Below the pieces are notes generated by a model. The model was not told the DNA's origin. It was given only the letters and a program-made list of their open reading frames with translations, and made no database searches. Positions 46,199 to 55,631 of a DNA stretch of 64,000 nucleotides are shown piece after piece (the stretch's first letter is position 1; every line of letters starts with the position of its first letter). The translations under genes were made by a program, and so were the position numbers. This stretch comes from Bacillota bacterium (GTDB taxonomy: Bacteria > Bacillota > SHA-98 > UBA4971), in assembly GCA_024653485.1 (NCBI GenBank), contig JANLFY010000004.1:62001-126000 (forward strand). Reading direction: 5' to 3'.

Positions 46199-46251
46199 CG
46201 CCCTTGGGCTACCGGAACTGCGGCTCTCGTCCCGGATAGGCGTCCCGGCGC

Positions 46252-46265
46252 TGCAACCGGTTGCA
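46252..46265. promoter_or_regulatory. Candidate LacI-family operator
   Basis: TGCAACCGGTTGCA is a perfect 14-bp palindrome with the central CG and flanking AA/TT typical of LacI-family operators. It lies between the minus-strand LacI gene and the plus-strand L,D-transpeptidase gene. Confidence 0.65.
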
Positions 46266-46677
46266 TTCCAAGTTAAGTCCTTCGCTTTGTCCGACGCGAA
46301 TCCTCTTTGTACGATGATAGCCAACAATCATGGTCGCGCGCAATACGTCGCGCGCAAAAGCCACTCTCATCCCAGACTGAGGCGGCGAAGTTGAGCTTCA
46401 CGCCTCGGACTTGTGAGCCGTGTCGCCCATTTGCATCACGCCGTCTCTCTTCAGTCTCATTCCGTCATGTCGCGACATCTGGTCGCTGAGATCACGCCTG
46501 CCTCGCGTTTCCCGGACGGTCCAACAGCACCGGGCCGCAGCTCGCGGCCTGGCCCGGATCCCGATCCACCGCGCGGCCCGCCACTCCTCCCAACGCCGAC
46601 GTCGCCGCACGGCGCCTTGGTGCAGGCAGGGAGGGTGCTGAATAGGATAGGGTCGAGGCGAGCGGAGGGGGTGGCGC

Positions 46678-47772
46678 ATGGCCATGGTGGCGAAACGGCC
46701 CGTGAAATTCAAGCGCGGCGACTCGGGTCCGTTCATTGCTGAAGCCCAGGAGATGCTGGCGAGACTTGGATTCGACCCTGGCCTTCCCGAGGGTGTGTTC
46801 GTGTCGAAGACCGAGGACGCGGTGCGCGCCTTTCAGCGGGAGTACGGGCTCGAGGTCACGGGCGTTCTGGATTGTGCGACGCTCAAGCTGCTATACGAGG
46901 AGGTAGACCCGCAGGGGTATCCATCCGTCTTGATGGAAGGGCCCGTCGACGTCGAAGTCGACGGCGGTGGCGGCGGTGGCGGCGGTGGCGACGGTGGCGA
47001 CGGTGGCGTCGGTGGTGGCGGTGGTGGCGGTGGCTGTGGGGAGGGTGATGGCGGAGGCGAGGGCGGCGGCAGCGAGTTTCCTGAAGGGTCCGGCCGTGAA
47101 GGTCTCGTCCGACACGCACGCGACGGGCTTGGGGCCGAGTCGGACGCTTCTAATCGAGGTCGGGCGATCGTCATAAGCGTGGGCGAACGCGCTCTTGGTC
47201 TTTACGAAGGCGACCGGCTCGTGCGGCGGTACCCCGTGGCCATCGGCAAGCCTTCGACCCCTACGCCCGTGGGAACCCACAGAATCCTCGAGAAGATCAT
47301 GTACCCCGGTGGGGGTCTCGGCACGAGGTGGATGGGGTTCACGCACCAGATGCATGGCATCCACGGCACGAACCGCCCGGAGCTCATCGGGCAGGCGGTC
47401 TCCAACGGCTGTGTGAGGATGCACAATCGGGACGTCGAAGAGCTCTACGGCCTCGTGGACATAGGCACTCCGGTCATCGTCATCACCGGGCCGGTGAGCT
47501 CCTGGCCGTCCCTCGGGAAAGCCGGCGGCGTCGCGGGGAGCCCGTCCTCAGTTGATGGGCAGAGTGGAAAACCCTGGGGGCTCGGGACCCCTGGGTCGGA
47601 CCGTCCTCGAGACCCTGAGGAACCCGGGAGTCGCACATACGTGGTGCAGCCTGGCGACAGTCTCTGGTCCATCGCCAAGCGGTTCGGAACCACGGTGGAG
47701 GCGCTCGTGGCCGCGAACAGCATAGCCAACCCGGAGCTGATCTACCCTGGGGATGTCCTCCGGATACCGTGA
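46678..47772 (+). CDS. L,D-transpeptidase with PG-binding and LysM domains
   Basis: A 364-residue YkuD enzyme that makes 3-3 peptidoglycan cross-links. Residues 10-75 are a PG_binding_1 domain ([34 protein letters not shown]). Residues 95-135 are a long polyglycine linker. Residues 160-275 are the catalytic domain with [13 protein letters not shown] and [16 protein letters not shown] (nucleophile Cys). Residues 317-364 are a LysM domain ([20 protein letters not shown]). No signal peptide is visible at the chosen start, although the enzyme must act outside; a non-classical route or an upstream start would be needed. GGAGGGGG lies six bases before the ATG. Confidence 0.9.
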   Translation: MAMVAKRPVKFKRGDSGPFIAEAQEMLARLGFDPGLPEGVFVSKTEDAVRAFQREYGLEVTGVLDCATLKLLYEEVDPQGYPSVLMEGPVDVEVDGGGGGGGGGDGGDGGVGGGGGGGGCGEGDGGGEGGGSEFPEGSGREGLVRHARDGLGAESDASNRGRAIVISVGERALGLYEGDRLVRRYPVAIGKPSTPTPVGTHRILEKIMYPGGGLGTRWMGFTHQMHGIHGTNRPELIGQAVSNGCVRMHNRDVEELYGLVDIGTPVIVITGPVSSWPSLGKAGGVAGSPSSVDGQSGKPWGLGTPGSDRPRDPEEPGSRTYVVQPGDSLWSIAKRFGTTVEALVAANSIANPELIYPGDVLRIP

Positions 47773-47817
47773 GAGGTTCCGCGATAGCTGTATCAGCTCC
47801 GCGTAATCATATCCTCG

Positions 47818-49563
47818 TCAAGTCTGCACCGAGTGCCGAGACTGAATGGCTCTGACCTGTATGGTCCTCAACCTGTTCAGAGCGGCTGCGATCTCGATAG
47901 GGCGAGCGAGGCAGTAGTCGCCGTGGACGTACGGCGCGACCACGTCCATCCCGCGCGCGGCAACCTCCCGTTCGAGCCGCTCTATGAGCTCCCGGATTGT
48001 CGCTTTGCCGTCCAGGAGGCGCGTCTCTATGTAGCGGAGGGCATCCGCGATGAATCTCGTCTGACCCGGGTCCACCACTTGCTCCACGTTGCGCAGGTCG
48101 ATCTCTTCGCGTCCGAGGACGATCGCGTCGGTGCCCCTGGCCTTGGTCTTTCCGGAGCGGCGGTCCCCGGTCCTTGCGAACCCAAGGGAGACCGGCACCC
48201 TGCCGGCGACGCTCAGATCTTCGTCGCGGCCCTCGAAGGCGCGCCCGGTAGGGAAGCGAGCGGCCACTTCACGCGCGCGGCCGGTCACGTCCACCGGCCT
48301 GTACTCGTCCATCATGATCACGGTGTCCGCGACGTCGAGATAGTCTCCCGAGCCCCCGAGGACCAGCACGGTTGAGATGCCGTCTTCCGCTAGGGTGCGC
48401 ACGCGATCGATGAACGGGGTGATGGGTTCCTTGTCCTTGGCCACGAGCGCCTGCATGCGGCGGTCCCGGATCATGAAGTTCGTCGCGGAAGTGTCCTCGT
48501 CCACCAAGAGCACTCTCGCCCCCGCCTCAACGGCTTCCACTATGTTTGCCGCCTGGGACGTGCTGCCGCTCGCGTTCTCAGTGGAGAAATGCCGGGTGTC
48601 GGCGCCGAAAGGGAGCTTGGCGATGAAGAAGCTGATGTCGTCCTCGGTGACGGCGCGGCCGTCCTCAGCTCGGATCTTCACGGCCAGCGGAGAGGTTACC
48701 ACGAGTTCGCGGCCGTCGCCGGGGACGTGGTTGTAAACACCTCGCTCTATCCCGCGAAGGAGCGTGGACTTGCCGTGGTACCCGCCGCCCACGATGAGGG
48801 TTACGCCTAGTGGGATGCCCATCCCTCGGACCGGGCCACGGTTCGGGAGGACGACCTCGACTTCGAGTGACGGCGGGGATTCGAACGGCACAACGTTGCC
48901 CCGGTCCAGGGGACGCTCGTCCACACCGCTGCGCCGTGGCAGGATGGCGCCATTCGCGACGAACGCTACGATCCCGAGCTCGGGGAGGACTTCGCGGAGG
49001 GCGTCGGCGTCTTCCGCCGCGGCGACGTGTCGCTCGAGAGCGGCGGCCTCAGCATCAGACAGGGACGCGAACACGAGGGACTCCCGGACGAGCCTGGGGA
49101 CGGCGCCGCAAATGAGGTCCTCGGCCACGCCGCCGAGGACCGTGCGCCCCGCTGCGGGGAGCCCCACTGTGAACCGGGCTTCGACGAAGTCCTCGTCCAC
49201 GAGGACAGAGTTACGGGCGAGGACCTCCTGTCCCGGACGCGCCATCGAGATCCGGCCGCTCCGCCCGATGCCTCCGGCAGCTGCCTCGGAAGCGGCGAGG
49301 CCGCTGAAACGGCGGGTGAGGAAATCCGAGAGGGCGATTCGCCGCGAAGGCGTAGAATAGGACCGCGCTGGGAAACGCGCCACACTCTGAGGGACGCGGA
49401 CCCTGAACCTGCTTGGCGGGGCGAACGGGTCGGGCTGCACGTGGTCTATGAAGAGCTCGAATCCTGGGAATGCGAAATGCCCGCGGATGTCCTGATACGC
49501 CTTGTAGCCTCGGTGGTCTATGCGTCGCAGAATCGACGTGAGCTCACTTTGTGACGAAACCAT
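47818..49563 (-). CDS. ABC-class ATPase of the PF09818/COG3044 family
   Basis: A 581-residue protein matching the predicted ABC-class ATPase family PF09818, whose role is unknown. The N-terminal half is the family-specific region (SILRRIDHRGYKAYQDIRGH, FELFIDHVQPDPFAPPSRFR). The P-loop is the unusual TLIVGGGYHGKSTLLRGIE (about residues 235-255), followed by SISFFIAKLPFG-like and TSQAANIVEAVEAGARVLLV with acidic Walker B residues LVDEDTSATNFM. I start at ATG 49563, where conservation begins, rather than 20 codons upstream. It converges with the transpeptidase gene and is probably monocistronic. Confidence 0.85.
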   Translation of the reverse strand: MVSSQSELTSILRRIDHRGYKAYQDIRGHFAFPGFELFIDHVQPDPFAPPSRFRVRVPQSVARFPARSYSTPSRRIALSDFLTRRFSGLAASEAAAGGIGRSGRISMARPGQEVLARNSVLVDEDFVEARFTVGLPAAGRTVLGGVAEDLICGAVPRLVRESLVFASLSDAEAAALERHVAAAEDADALREVLPELGIVAFVANGAILPRRSGVDERPLDRGNVVPFESPPSLEVEVVLPNRGPVRGMGIPLGVTLIVGGGYHGKSTLLRGIERGVYNHVPGDGRELVVTSPLAVKIRAEDGRAVTEDDISFFIAKLPFGADTRHFSTENASGSTSQAANIVEAVEAGARVLLVDEDTSATNFMIRDRRMQALVAKDKEPITPFIDRVRTLAEDGISTVLVLGGSGDYLDVADTVIMMDEYRPVDVTGRAREVAARFPTGRAFEGRDEDLSVAGRVPVSLGFARTGDRRSGKTKARGTDAIVLGREEIDLRNVEQVVDPGQTRFIADALRYIETRLLDGKATIRELIERLEREVAARGMDVVAPYVHGDYCLARPIEIAAALNRLRTIQVRAIQSRHSVQT

Positions 49564-50001
49564 TTCCCGGCGACACCCTCCTCTGTTCAAGTTCTCGGAT
49601 ACGGGCCACGCGAGGCACCCCATTGTCGATCGACTGTCGATCGACTTGGGGATTGACTCGGCGTCTGGGGGTGCCCGCGGAGGCGGCCGTTGTTCGTGCG
49701 CGTCATCGTGCGAGAGAGCCGATAAACCAGATACATGATATCATTACCAGCCTGCGCGGTCAGTACGCGACAGTACGCGACGTCCAGCCATATGAAGGGG
49801 CGGCGGGCGCGCGTGCGAGTCCACACGATTCTCGAAAGCGAAAGGAGGATTTTCGTCAGACGTACAGAAAAACATACGAGGGCGCTGAAACGTTCAAGTA
49901 GACGGGGTGAGCCATCGGATGTCGAGAGTCCGACCCAACACGCGCTGTCTTGGGATCGGCCCGGTTGCTGCCTGCGACAGTCTGGGAGGTTTCGGGCTTT
50001 C
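49564..50001. other. Spacer with perfect short tandem repeats before the second LacI gene
   Basis: TGTCGATCGAC occurs twice in a row (49624-49645) and CAGTACGCGA twice in a row (49761-49780). ATGATATCAT (49735-49744) is a 10-bp palindrome, and an AACGTT core lies at 49889-49894. No gene is supportable. The 10-11 bp spacing equals one helical turn, which would suit cooperative regulator binding. Confidence 0.5.
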
Positions 50002-51075
50002 ATGGCTGTAACGATTAAGGACATCGCAAAGATAGTGGGCGTTTCCCCGACAGCCGTTTCCAGGGCGCTCAACGATCACCGCGACATCGGCGAGGAAACG
50101 CGCGAGAAGATCAAGCGAGTGGCTCAGGAGCTGGGTTACCGGCGCAATGCCATTGCGAGAGGGCTCGTGACCAAGAAGACCGACACGATCGGTCTCTTCG
50201 TCCTTGGAAGGGGCCCTACCGGATTCGGTGATCCGTTCGCGTACGAAGTCATCCTGGGTGTCATGGACACGGTGAGCGCGGCCGGTTACGACCTCGTGCT
50301 CTACGGAGTCGGCGGTCCGTCCGAAGGCGGGCGGCCCAACGGGAGGTCGTGCGTCCGGTCGTACGTGGGGAAATGCAAGGAGCGTCAGGTGGACGCGGTC
50401 ATCATGATGGGACTTCGCACGGATGACCCGCAGTACCGTTCGCTCAGCGAGCTCGACGTGCCATGCGTGCTCATAGACGTGGCTCCGCCGGGGGATGGGA
50501 TAGGCTTCGTGGCGTCCGACAACGTCCTCGGGTCAAAGACCGCCACCGAGCATCTCATTTCACTTGGGCATAGGAAGATAGGCATGCTGAACGGACACGC
50601 GCATGCCACGGTCAGCGGGGAGCGGCTCGAAGGGTACAAGATTGCCCTCATGAACGCCGGGATACCGTATGACCCAGCCTTGACGTTCGAAGGCGATTTC
50701 TCGAGCGAGTGCGGGGCGCAGGCTGCGGAGTACTTCATGATGCTTCCGCGCGACACGCGTCCGACCGCGGTGGTGGCGGCGAGCGACCTGATGGCAATTG
50801 GCCTTGTACAGACGCTCAAGGCTATGGGGCTCTCAATTCCCCAGGACGTGTCAGTGGTGGGGTTCGACGACATACCCAGCGCGTCGCACGTGGACCCGCC
50901 GCTCACCACGGTGAGGCAGGCCCGGTACGATCTTGGAGCGACGGCTGCGAGAATGGTGTTGGGCCGTCTGCAGGACGGGCGATCGGGGAACGCGTTTCCC
51001 GCTCCTGGGTTCCGGCTCGCGACGAATCTCATCGTGAGAGGCTCTACGGCACCGCCGCGTAGCGAACGCGCCTGA
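50002..51075 (+). CDS. LacI-family regulator, probably of the disaccharide genes
   Basis: A 357-residue LacI-family protein. The helix-turn-helix is VTIKDIAKIVGVSPTAVSRA with the hinge YRRNAIARGLVTKKTDTIGL. The ligand-binding domain includes DAVIMMGLRTDDPQYRSLSE, HRKIGMLNGHAHATVSGERL, AVVAASDLMAIGLVQTLKAM and SVVGFDDIPSASHVDPPLTT. GGGAGG stands 11 bases before the ATG. It lies immediately upstream of the GH65 phosphorylase and sugar ABC genes, with an operator-like palindrome at 51230-51249 between them, so local control of those genes is the likely role. Confidence 0.92.
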   Translation: MAVTIKDIAKIVGVSPTAVSRALNDHRDIGEETREKIKRVAQELGYRRNAIARGLVTKKTDTIGLFVLGRGPTGFGDPFAYEVILGVMDTVSAAGYDLVLYGVGGPSEGGRPNGRSCVRSYVGKCKERQVDAVIMMGLRTDDPQYRSLSELDVPCVLIDVAPPGDGIGFVASDNVLGSKTATEHLISLGHRKIGMLNGHAHATVSGERLEGYKIALMNAGIPYDPALTFEGDFSSECGAQAAEYFMMLPRDTRPTAVVAASDLMAIGLVQTLKAMGLSIPQDVSVVGFDDIPSASHVDPPLTTVRQARYDLGATAARMVLGRLQDGRSGNAFPAPGFRLATNLIVRGSTAPPRSERA

Positions 51076-51229
51076 CGCGGTGCGCCAAGGAAGGCGGCGC
51101 CGAAAAGTGGCTGGTGGCGGCGGGTGGCTGCGGGGAATGCGGAGCGGGGGACGCGGACGTGGCAAGCCCGTCGCGTGCTGCGGGCGACAGGGGGACTTCG
51201 AGGGAGAAATCGTGTGAGATAACCCTTGG

Positions 51230-51249
51230 TTACTTTAACGTTGAAGTAA
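51230..51249. promoter_or_regulatory. Candidate LacI-family operator before the GH65 gene
   Basis: TTACTTTAACGTTGAAGTAA is a 20-bp palindrome with nine of ten pairs matching and a central AACGTT. It is in an AT-rich patch between the LacI-family gene and the phosphorylase gene, the expected place for its operator. Confidence 0.65.
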
Positions 51250-51276
51250 TTGCATTTCCCCCGGGGCTCTCCATTC

Positions 51277-51295
51277 CTTGGGGAATTCCCCCAAG
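51277..51295 (+). other. Stem-loop downstream of the operator
   Basis: CTTGGGG and CCCCAAG form a 7-bp stem around AATTC. It follows the operator by 27 bases and may be part of the phosphorylase leader. Confidence 0.4.
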
Positions 51296-51320
51296 CGTAG
51301 TGGGCTGTTGAGCGGTGCGG

Positions 51321-51420
51321 AGCGCGGCGCCCCGGGGTGCGACGCGGCCACGCGCGGCTTAGCATGGCCACGCACGGCTTCGCACGGCGCCGTACAGCTC
51401 CTCACGGCGCCACACGACGC
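51321..51420. repeat. 20-bp degenerate tandem repeat, five units
   Basis: Five units start at 51321, 51341, 51361, 51381 and 51401. Each has a (G/C)C(A/G)(C/T)GGC(G/C)(C/A)C core at the same position; the second and third units share CACGC(G/A)CGGCTT. The array occupies the leader just before the phosphorylase gene. Confidence 0.6.
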
Positions 51421-51491
51421 AGACGGATCGCCAGGGATGCATGAGCGAGGGACCAGAGACGGACCGGCCGGGATCGGATGGAGGGAACGAG

Positions 51492-54062
51492 TTGACCAGC
51501 GAGAGACACGGATGGTGCATAGTCGAGGACGAACTCGACCTTGCGAAAGCAGGACACAGGGAGACAGTCTGCGCTTTGGGAAATGGTTATCTGGGCGTGA
51601 GGGGAGCTCCCGAGGAAGGCCACCCAGGGTCGACCCCGGCGACTTTCATCGCAGGGGTGTTCGACACCGCTCCGGGCGGCGTGCCGGAGCTCGTCGTCGC
51701 GCCCAATTGGCTGCGCATGCGCATCACCGTCGATGGCGAAGAGTTCGGAATGGCTCGAGGAGAGCTGCTGTCTTTCAGGCGAACGCTTGACATGCGTGAA
51801 GGGATCCTGGAGCGCGCCGTGAGATGGCGAGGCTCGCGAGGCCGGACCGTGCGCTTCACGTGGCGTCGGCTGGTGTCGATGGCGGACATCCACGTGGGAG
51901 CGGTGAGCCTCTCGATCGAACCCGAGGACAGCGACGTCGAGGTCGTTGTGGACTGTGCCATCGACGGACGAGTTTCGAATGCCAGGGCTGTTCACCTTGA
52001 CGTGGTGGAGCAGGGGCGCCATGGGGAGGCTAGCTATGTCGTGGCGCGCACCAGGTCGTCGGGCGTCACGATAGCCGAGGCTCAGATAGTGGAGGCCTTT
52101 GGAGGGGACGCCGGGTCGGAGGGGTGCGAACCCTGCCCCGCCGCAACCTGGGTCTCGCATGATACGGGCTCGGCCTTGCTGAAGCTGACGTGCCGGCGTG
52201 GGGAGCGCGTTGCCGTTGAGAAGTACGTAGGCTTCGGCACGTCCCTCGATGCCGCGACGAGTGATTGTTGTGACGTCGCCGACCCGCTCGCGCTTGCGTT
52301 GAGCGCCGCGAGGCGCGGCGCCGAGCGCCGCTTTGCGGGACTCCTGGAAGAGCACCGCAGGGTGTGGCGCGACATATGGGACAGATGTGACATCGTCATA
52401 GAAGGGGATGACTTCGCCCAGAGGGCGGCGCGTTTCGCGATGTTCCACATGGTACAGGCCGCGCCGCGCCACACGGACCGCGTGAGCATAGGCGCTCGAG
52501 GATTGTCCGGAGAAGGCTACAAGGGTCACGTCTTCTGGGACACGGAGACGTTCGTGGTGCCATTCTTCACGTTCACCCTGCCCGAAGTGGCCCGCAACCT
52601 CCTCGGATACAGGTACAACACGCTCGCGGCCGCGCGCAGGAACGCGGCCTCGAAAGGCTATCGCGGCGCCATGTTTGCGTGGGAGAGCGCCGATACGGGC
52701 GAAGAGACCACGCCTTCGTGGGGGGATCCCGACCCGCTGACCGGCGCGAGACGGCGGATCCTCTGCGGTGACCTGGAGCACCACATCACGGCCGACGTGG
52801 CTTACGCCGTGTGGCAGTATTGCATGGCCACAGGGGATGAGGAGTTCCTGCTGCGTCGAGGGGCGGAGATCATCATCGAGACCGGTAGGTTCTGGGCTAG
52901 CCGTGCGTCTTACAACCCGTCGACTCAGGCGTACGAGATCCTGCACGTCATAGGCCCTGATGAGTACCACGAGGACGTGAACAACAATTACTACACCAAT
53001 GCCATGGCGCGCTGGAACATTCGGGCAGCGTTGGCGTTGAGCAACTACTTGATGGCCAGCCACCCGGCTGAGTGGTCACGTCTTGTATCCGCCATCGGTA
53101 TCAACCATGACGAACTAGCCCACATGGCTGACGTAGCCAGGCGGCTCGTGTGCGGCCGAGCGCTCTTCGCGCCAGAGCCTTTCGCGGACGCTGTGACCCA
53201 GGACGTGCCAGGCGGGAAGCCATGGGATAGAGCTGGGGCTGGGGGACAGCGAGAGCCCCTCGTCCCAGGGGCGCCCGTGATCGAACAGTTCGACGGGTTT
53301 CGAGACCTCGCTGACGTGGTGATCAAGCTGGACGGGCCGGAGTTCAGGCCGATGGAAACCGTAATAGGACCCGAAGCTGTAGCCAGATCGCAGGTGGTGA
53401 AGCAGCCAGACGTTCTCATGGCTCTCTACCTCCTGGGGGAGAGCGTTGCGGACGACATCAGTCTTGCTGGTGAAACGTGCGCAGGTGGTGCTGACGGTGA
53501 GGTCGGCGCCGGTGGCGATATCGGCACTGGCGGCGAGACCAGCACTGGTGGCGGGATCGGTGCTGGCGGCGGGATCGCCGCTGGTGGCGGTCACGCGCTG
53601 CCACTGCGGCACCCTGCGGGCGCTTCCTGGAAGGAGGTTGTGCGGGCGAACTGGGACTACTATGAGCCGAGGACGGATCACGGTTCGTCCCTGAGCTGCG
53701 CCATACACTCGACCATTGCCAGCATGTTGGGGCTCGACGAGGAAGCGTGGCGCTACTTCGAGCGCGCCGCCCGAATCGACCTTGCAGACGCCATGGGTAA
53801 CTCTGCGAACGGAATCCACATGGCCACTCAAGGTGGCCTGTGGCAAGCCATAGTGAACGGCTTCGCGGGAATTCAGGCCCCCGTGAGCGTGCCTCGCGAA
53901 AGGGATGCCAGTCTCTCTCCGTGGGCTGGCGGGACGCTGCGAGTCGACCCGCGTCTGCCAGGCCGGTGGAGGCGCCTGTCGGCGACTCTCACTTGGCGTG
54001 GCACACGAATGCGCGTGGAGTTTGACGGATCTTGCCATACATCCGTAAGAGTCTGCGGCTGA
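51492..54062 (+). CDS. GH65 disaccharide phosphorylase (kojibiose/trehalose/maltose type)
   Basis: A protein of about 856 residues. The N-terminal super-sandwich domain (CALGNGYLGVRGAPEEGHPG) is followed by an alpha/alpha-barrel with VFWDTETFVVPFFTFTLPEV, the catalytic acid in IGPDEYHEDVNNNYYTN (about residue 488), and the phosphate-binding TDHGSSLSCAIHS. It phosphorolyses an alpha-linked glucose disaccharide to beta-glucose 1-phosphate; the exact sugar cannot be told. A Gly/Ala/Thr-rich tract of about 45 residues (53460-53600) interrupts the catalytic barrel. I prefer TTG 51492 (GGAGGG six bases upstream) over ATG 51441. The neighbours are a LacI regulator and a sugar ABC importer. Confidence 0.9.
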   Translation: MTSERHGWCIVEDELDLAKAGHRETVCALGNGYLGVRGAPEEGHPGSTPATFIAGVFDTAPGGVPELVVAPNWLRMRITVDGEEFGMARGELLSFRRTLDMREGILERAVRWRGSRGRTVRFTWRRLVSMADIHVGAVSLSIEPEDSDVEVVVDCAIDGRVSNARAVHLDVVEQGRHGEASYVVARTRSSGVTIAEAQIVEAFGGDAGSEGCEPCPAATWVSHDTGSALLKLTCRRGERVAVEKYVGFGTSLDAATSDCCDVADPLALALSAARRGAERRFAGLLEEHRRVWRDIWDRCDIVIEGDDFAQRAARFAMFHMVQAAPRHTDRVSIGARGLSGEGYKGHVFWDTETFVVPFFTFTLPEVARNLLGYRYNTLAAARRNAASKGYRGAMFAWESADTGEETTPSWGDPDPLTGARRRILCGDLEHHITADVAYAVWQYCMATGDEEFLLRRGAEIIIETGRFWASRASYNPSTQAYEILHVIGPDEYHEDVNNNYYTNAMARWNIRAALALSNYLMASHPAEWSRLVSAIGINHDELAHMADVARRLVCGRALFAPEPFADAVTQDVPGGKPWDRAGAGGQREPLVPGAPVIEQFDGFRDLADVVIKLDGPEFRPMETVIGPEAVARSQVVKQPDVLMALYLLGESVADDISLAGETCAGGADGEVGAGGDIGTGGETSTGGGIGAGGGIAAGGGHALPLRHPAGASWKEVVRANWDYYEPRTDHGSSLSCAIHSTIASMLGLDEEAWRYFERAARIDLADAMGNSANGIHMATQGGLWQAIVNGFAGIQAPVSVPRERDASLSPWAGGTLRVDPRLPGRWRRLSATLTWRGTRMRVEFDGSCHTSVRVCG

Positions 54063-54287
54063 GAGGTCTCTTTGACGTCTCGCCATGATTGGCCATACGG
54101 CGAGGAGGCCGCGGTTCGTGGATGGTGGCGCCTGGGCCTGGGGAAGGGAACAGGGTGCGGCGTAAGACTAAAGCTCGGTCGAGAGAGGGAGGTGGAAGAC
54201 GCGACGAAGCGGACTTGGAGACCAACTGGAGGAGTCGCGCGTCTGGAAGGTGCCGTTTCGACTAATACAAGAGGAGGGAGTCCTGGA

Positions 54288-55535
54288 ATGAAGAGACTTG
54301 CGTGTGTGGTGTTGTGCGCTGTGCTGATCGCTGCGTTGGCCGCGGGCGCCGTTGCGGCGGACAAGGTGACCCTCGTGCTTTCCGGCTGGCAGGCTTCGCC
54401 CGAGGAGCAGCAACTCGTGGCGGATGCCCTGAAGGTGTTCGCCCAGAAGCACCCGAACATCGAGGTGAAGTACGAGCCCATCGTGGAGGATTTCGCGACG
54501 AAGATCAAGACAATGCTTGCCGCCCGTAACGCTCCCGACGTCTTCTACGTTGACATTTTCTGGGCTGAACCGCTGATGTCCCGCGGAATGCTTCTCGCTC
54601 TCGACCCATACATGGCCAAGACCGGAACAAAGCGCTCCGACTTCGCCGAGACTCTCTTGAACGGCTTTACATACAACGGCAAGACGTACGGGATTCCGAA
54701 GGACTTCAACACGCTTGGCCTATTCTATAACAAGAAGATGTTCGACGAGGCGAAGATACCCTATCCCACGCCGGATTGGACATGGGAAACGCTGCGCGAA
54801 GTTGCGAAGAAGTTGACGAAGATCGTGGGAGATCCTTCGAAGGATCGCTACGGGATATGCCTGCCTGTGGACGCCGCGCGCTTTCGTCCGTTCCTTGTTC
54901 AAAGCGGCGCCCAGTTCCTGGACAAGACGGGGAAGAAGTGCCTCTTCGCTTCGCCTGAAGGCGTGAGGGCGCTCGACTACTACACGAGCTTCAAGATGAA
55001 GGACAAGTCGGCGGTCATACCCTCCGAGGTCGGCGCAGGTTGGGGCGGCGACGCTTTCGGCAAGGAGCGCGTCGCGATGGTGCTTGAGGGCGGCTGGCTC
55101 ATTCCTTACCTTGACAACAACTTCGCCAACGTCGAATACGGCGTTTGCGAGCTGCCCAAGGGCCCCGCGGGACGCGGCAACGTGTACTTCACGGTCTCCT
55201 ACAGCGTGGCCGCAAGCTGCAAGCACCCCGAGGAAGCCTGGCTCCTCGTGGAGCACCTGACCGGGTACGAGAACCAGAAGAAGGTCCTGGAAACGGGCTT
55301 CGCCCTCCCAACCAGGGTTGCGCTGGGGGATCATCCGTTCTTCAAGAGCAACCCCAACATGGCGGCGATCTTCAAAGGCTACGCGTACGCCGTTCCGTGG
55401 CAATTCGGTGAGCACGGCGAGAAGATAATGAACGTGCTGAACCAGTCCATTGAGAAGATATACCTGAAGAACGAGCAGCCCGACAAGGCCATGAACGACG
55501 CGGTCCGGGAGATCGACGGGATCCTGTCGGAGTGA
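54288..55535 (+). CDS. Sugar ABC transporter substrate-binding protein
   Basis: A 415-residue family 1 extracellular solute-binding protein. The signal KRLACVVLCAVLIAALAAGA ends near AVAA-DK, without a lipobox Cys, as expected if it is periplasmic in a diderm cell. Typical features are VTLVLSGWQASPEEQQLVAD, VFAQKHPNIEVKYEPI, ARNAPDVFYVDIFWAEPLMS, YGIPKDFNTLGLFYNKKMFD, and GGWLIPYLDNNF. GAGGAGGGAG lies seven bases before the ATG. Two permeases follow. Context points to uptake of the disaccharide degraded by the GH65 enzyme. Confidence 0.93.
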   Translation: MKRLACVVLCAVLIAALAAGAVAADKVTLVLSGWQASPEEQQLVADALKVFAQKHPNIEVKYEPIVEDFATKIKTMLAARNAPDVFYVDIFWAEPLMSRGMLLALDPYMAKTGTKRSDFAETLLNGFTYNGKTYGIPKDFNTLGLFYNKKMFDEAKIPYPTPDWTWETLREVAKKLTKIVGDPSKDRYGICLPVDAARFRPFLVQSGAQFLDKTGKKCLFASPEGVRALDYYTSFKMKDKSAVIPSEVGAGWGGDAFGKERVAMVLEGGWLIPYLDNNFANVEYGVCELPKGPAGRGNVYFTVSYSVAASCKHPEEAWLLVEHLTGYENQKKVLETGFALPTRVALGDHPFFKSNPNMAAIFKGYAYAVPWQFGEHGEKIMNVLNQSIEKIYLKNEQPDKAMNDAVREIDGILSE

Positions 55536-55590
55536 CGAGTATGGGTTCGCTCGTTGACACGTCGCGGCATGTGCCATGACGGAAGGAAGG

Positions 55591-55631
55591 CGCCCGGCCG
55601 GCCGGCACAGCCTGAGCCGGCCGGCCGGGCG
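55591..55631. repeat. Perfect 16-bp GC hairpin between binding-protein and permease genes
   Basis: CGCCCGGCCGGCCGGC (55591-55606), nine-base loop, GCCGGCCGGCCGGGCG (55616-55631). No T-run follows. A strong hairpin here is a known way to keep binding-protein mRNA more abundant than permease mRNA. Confidence 0.85.
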
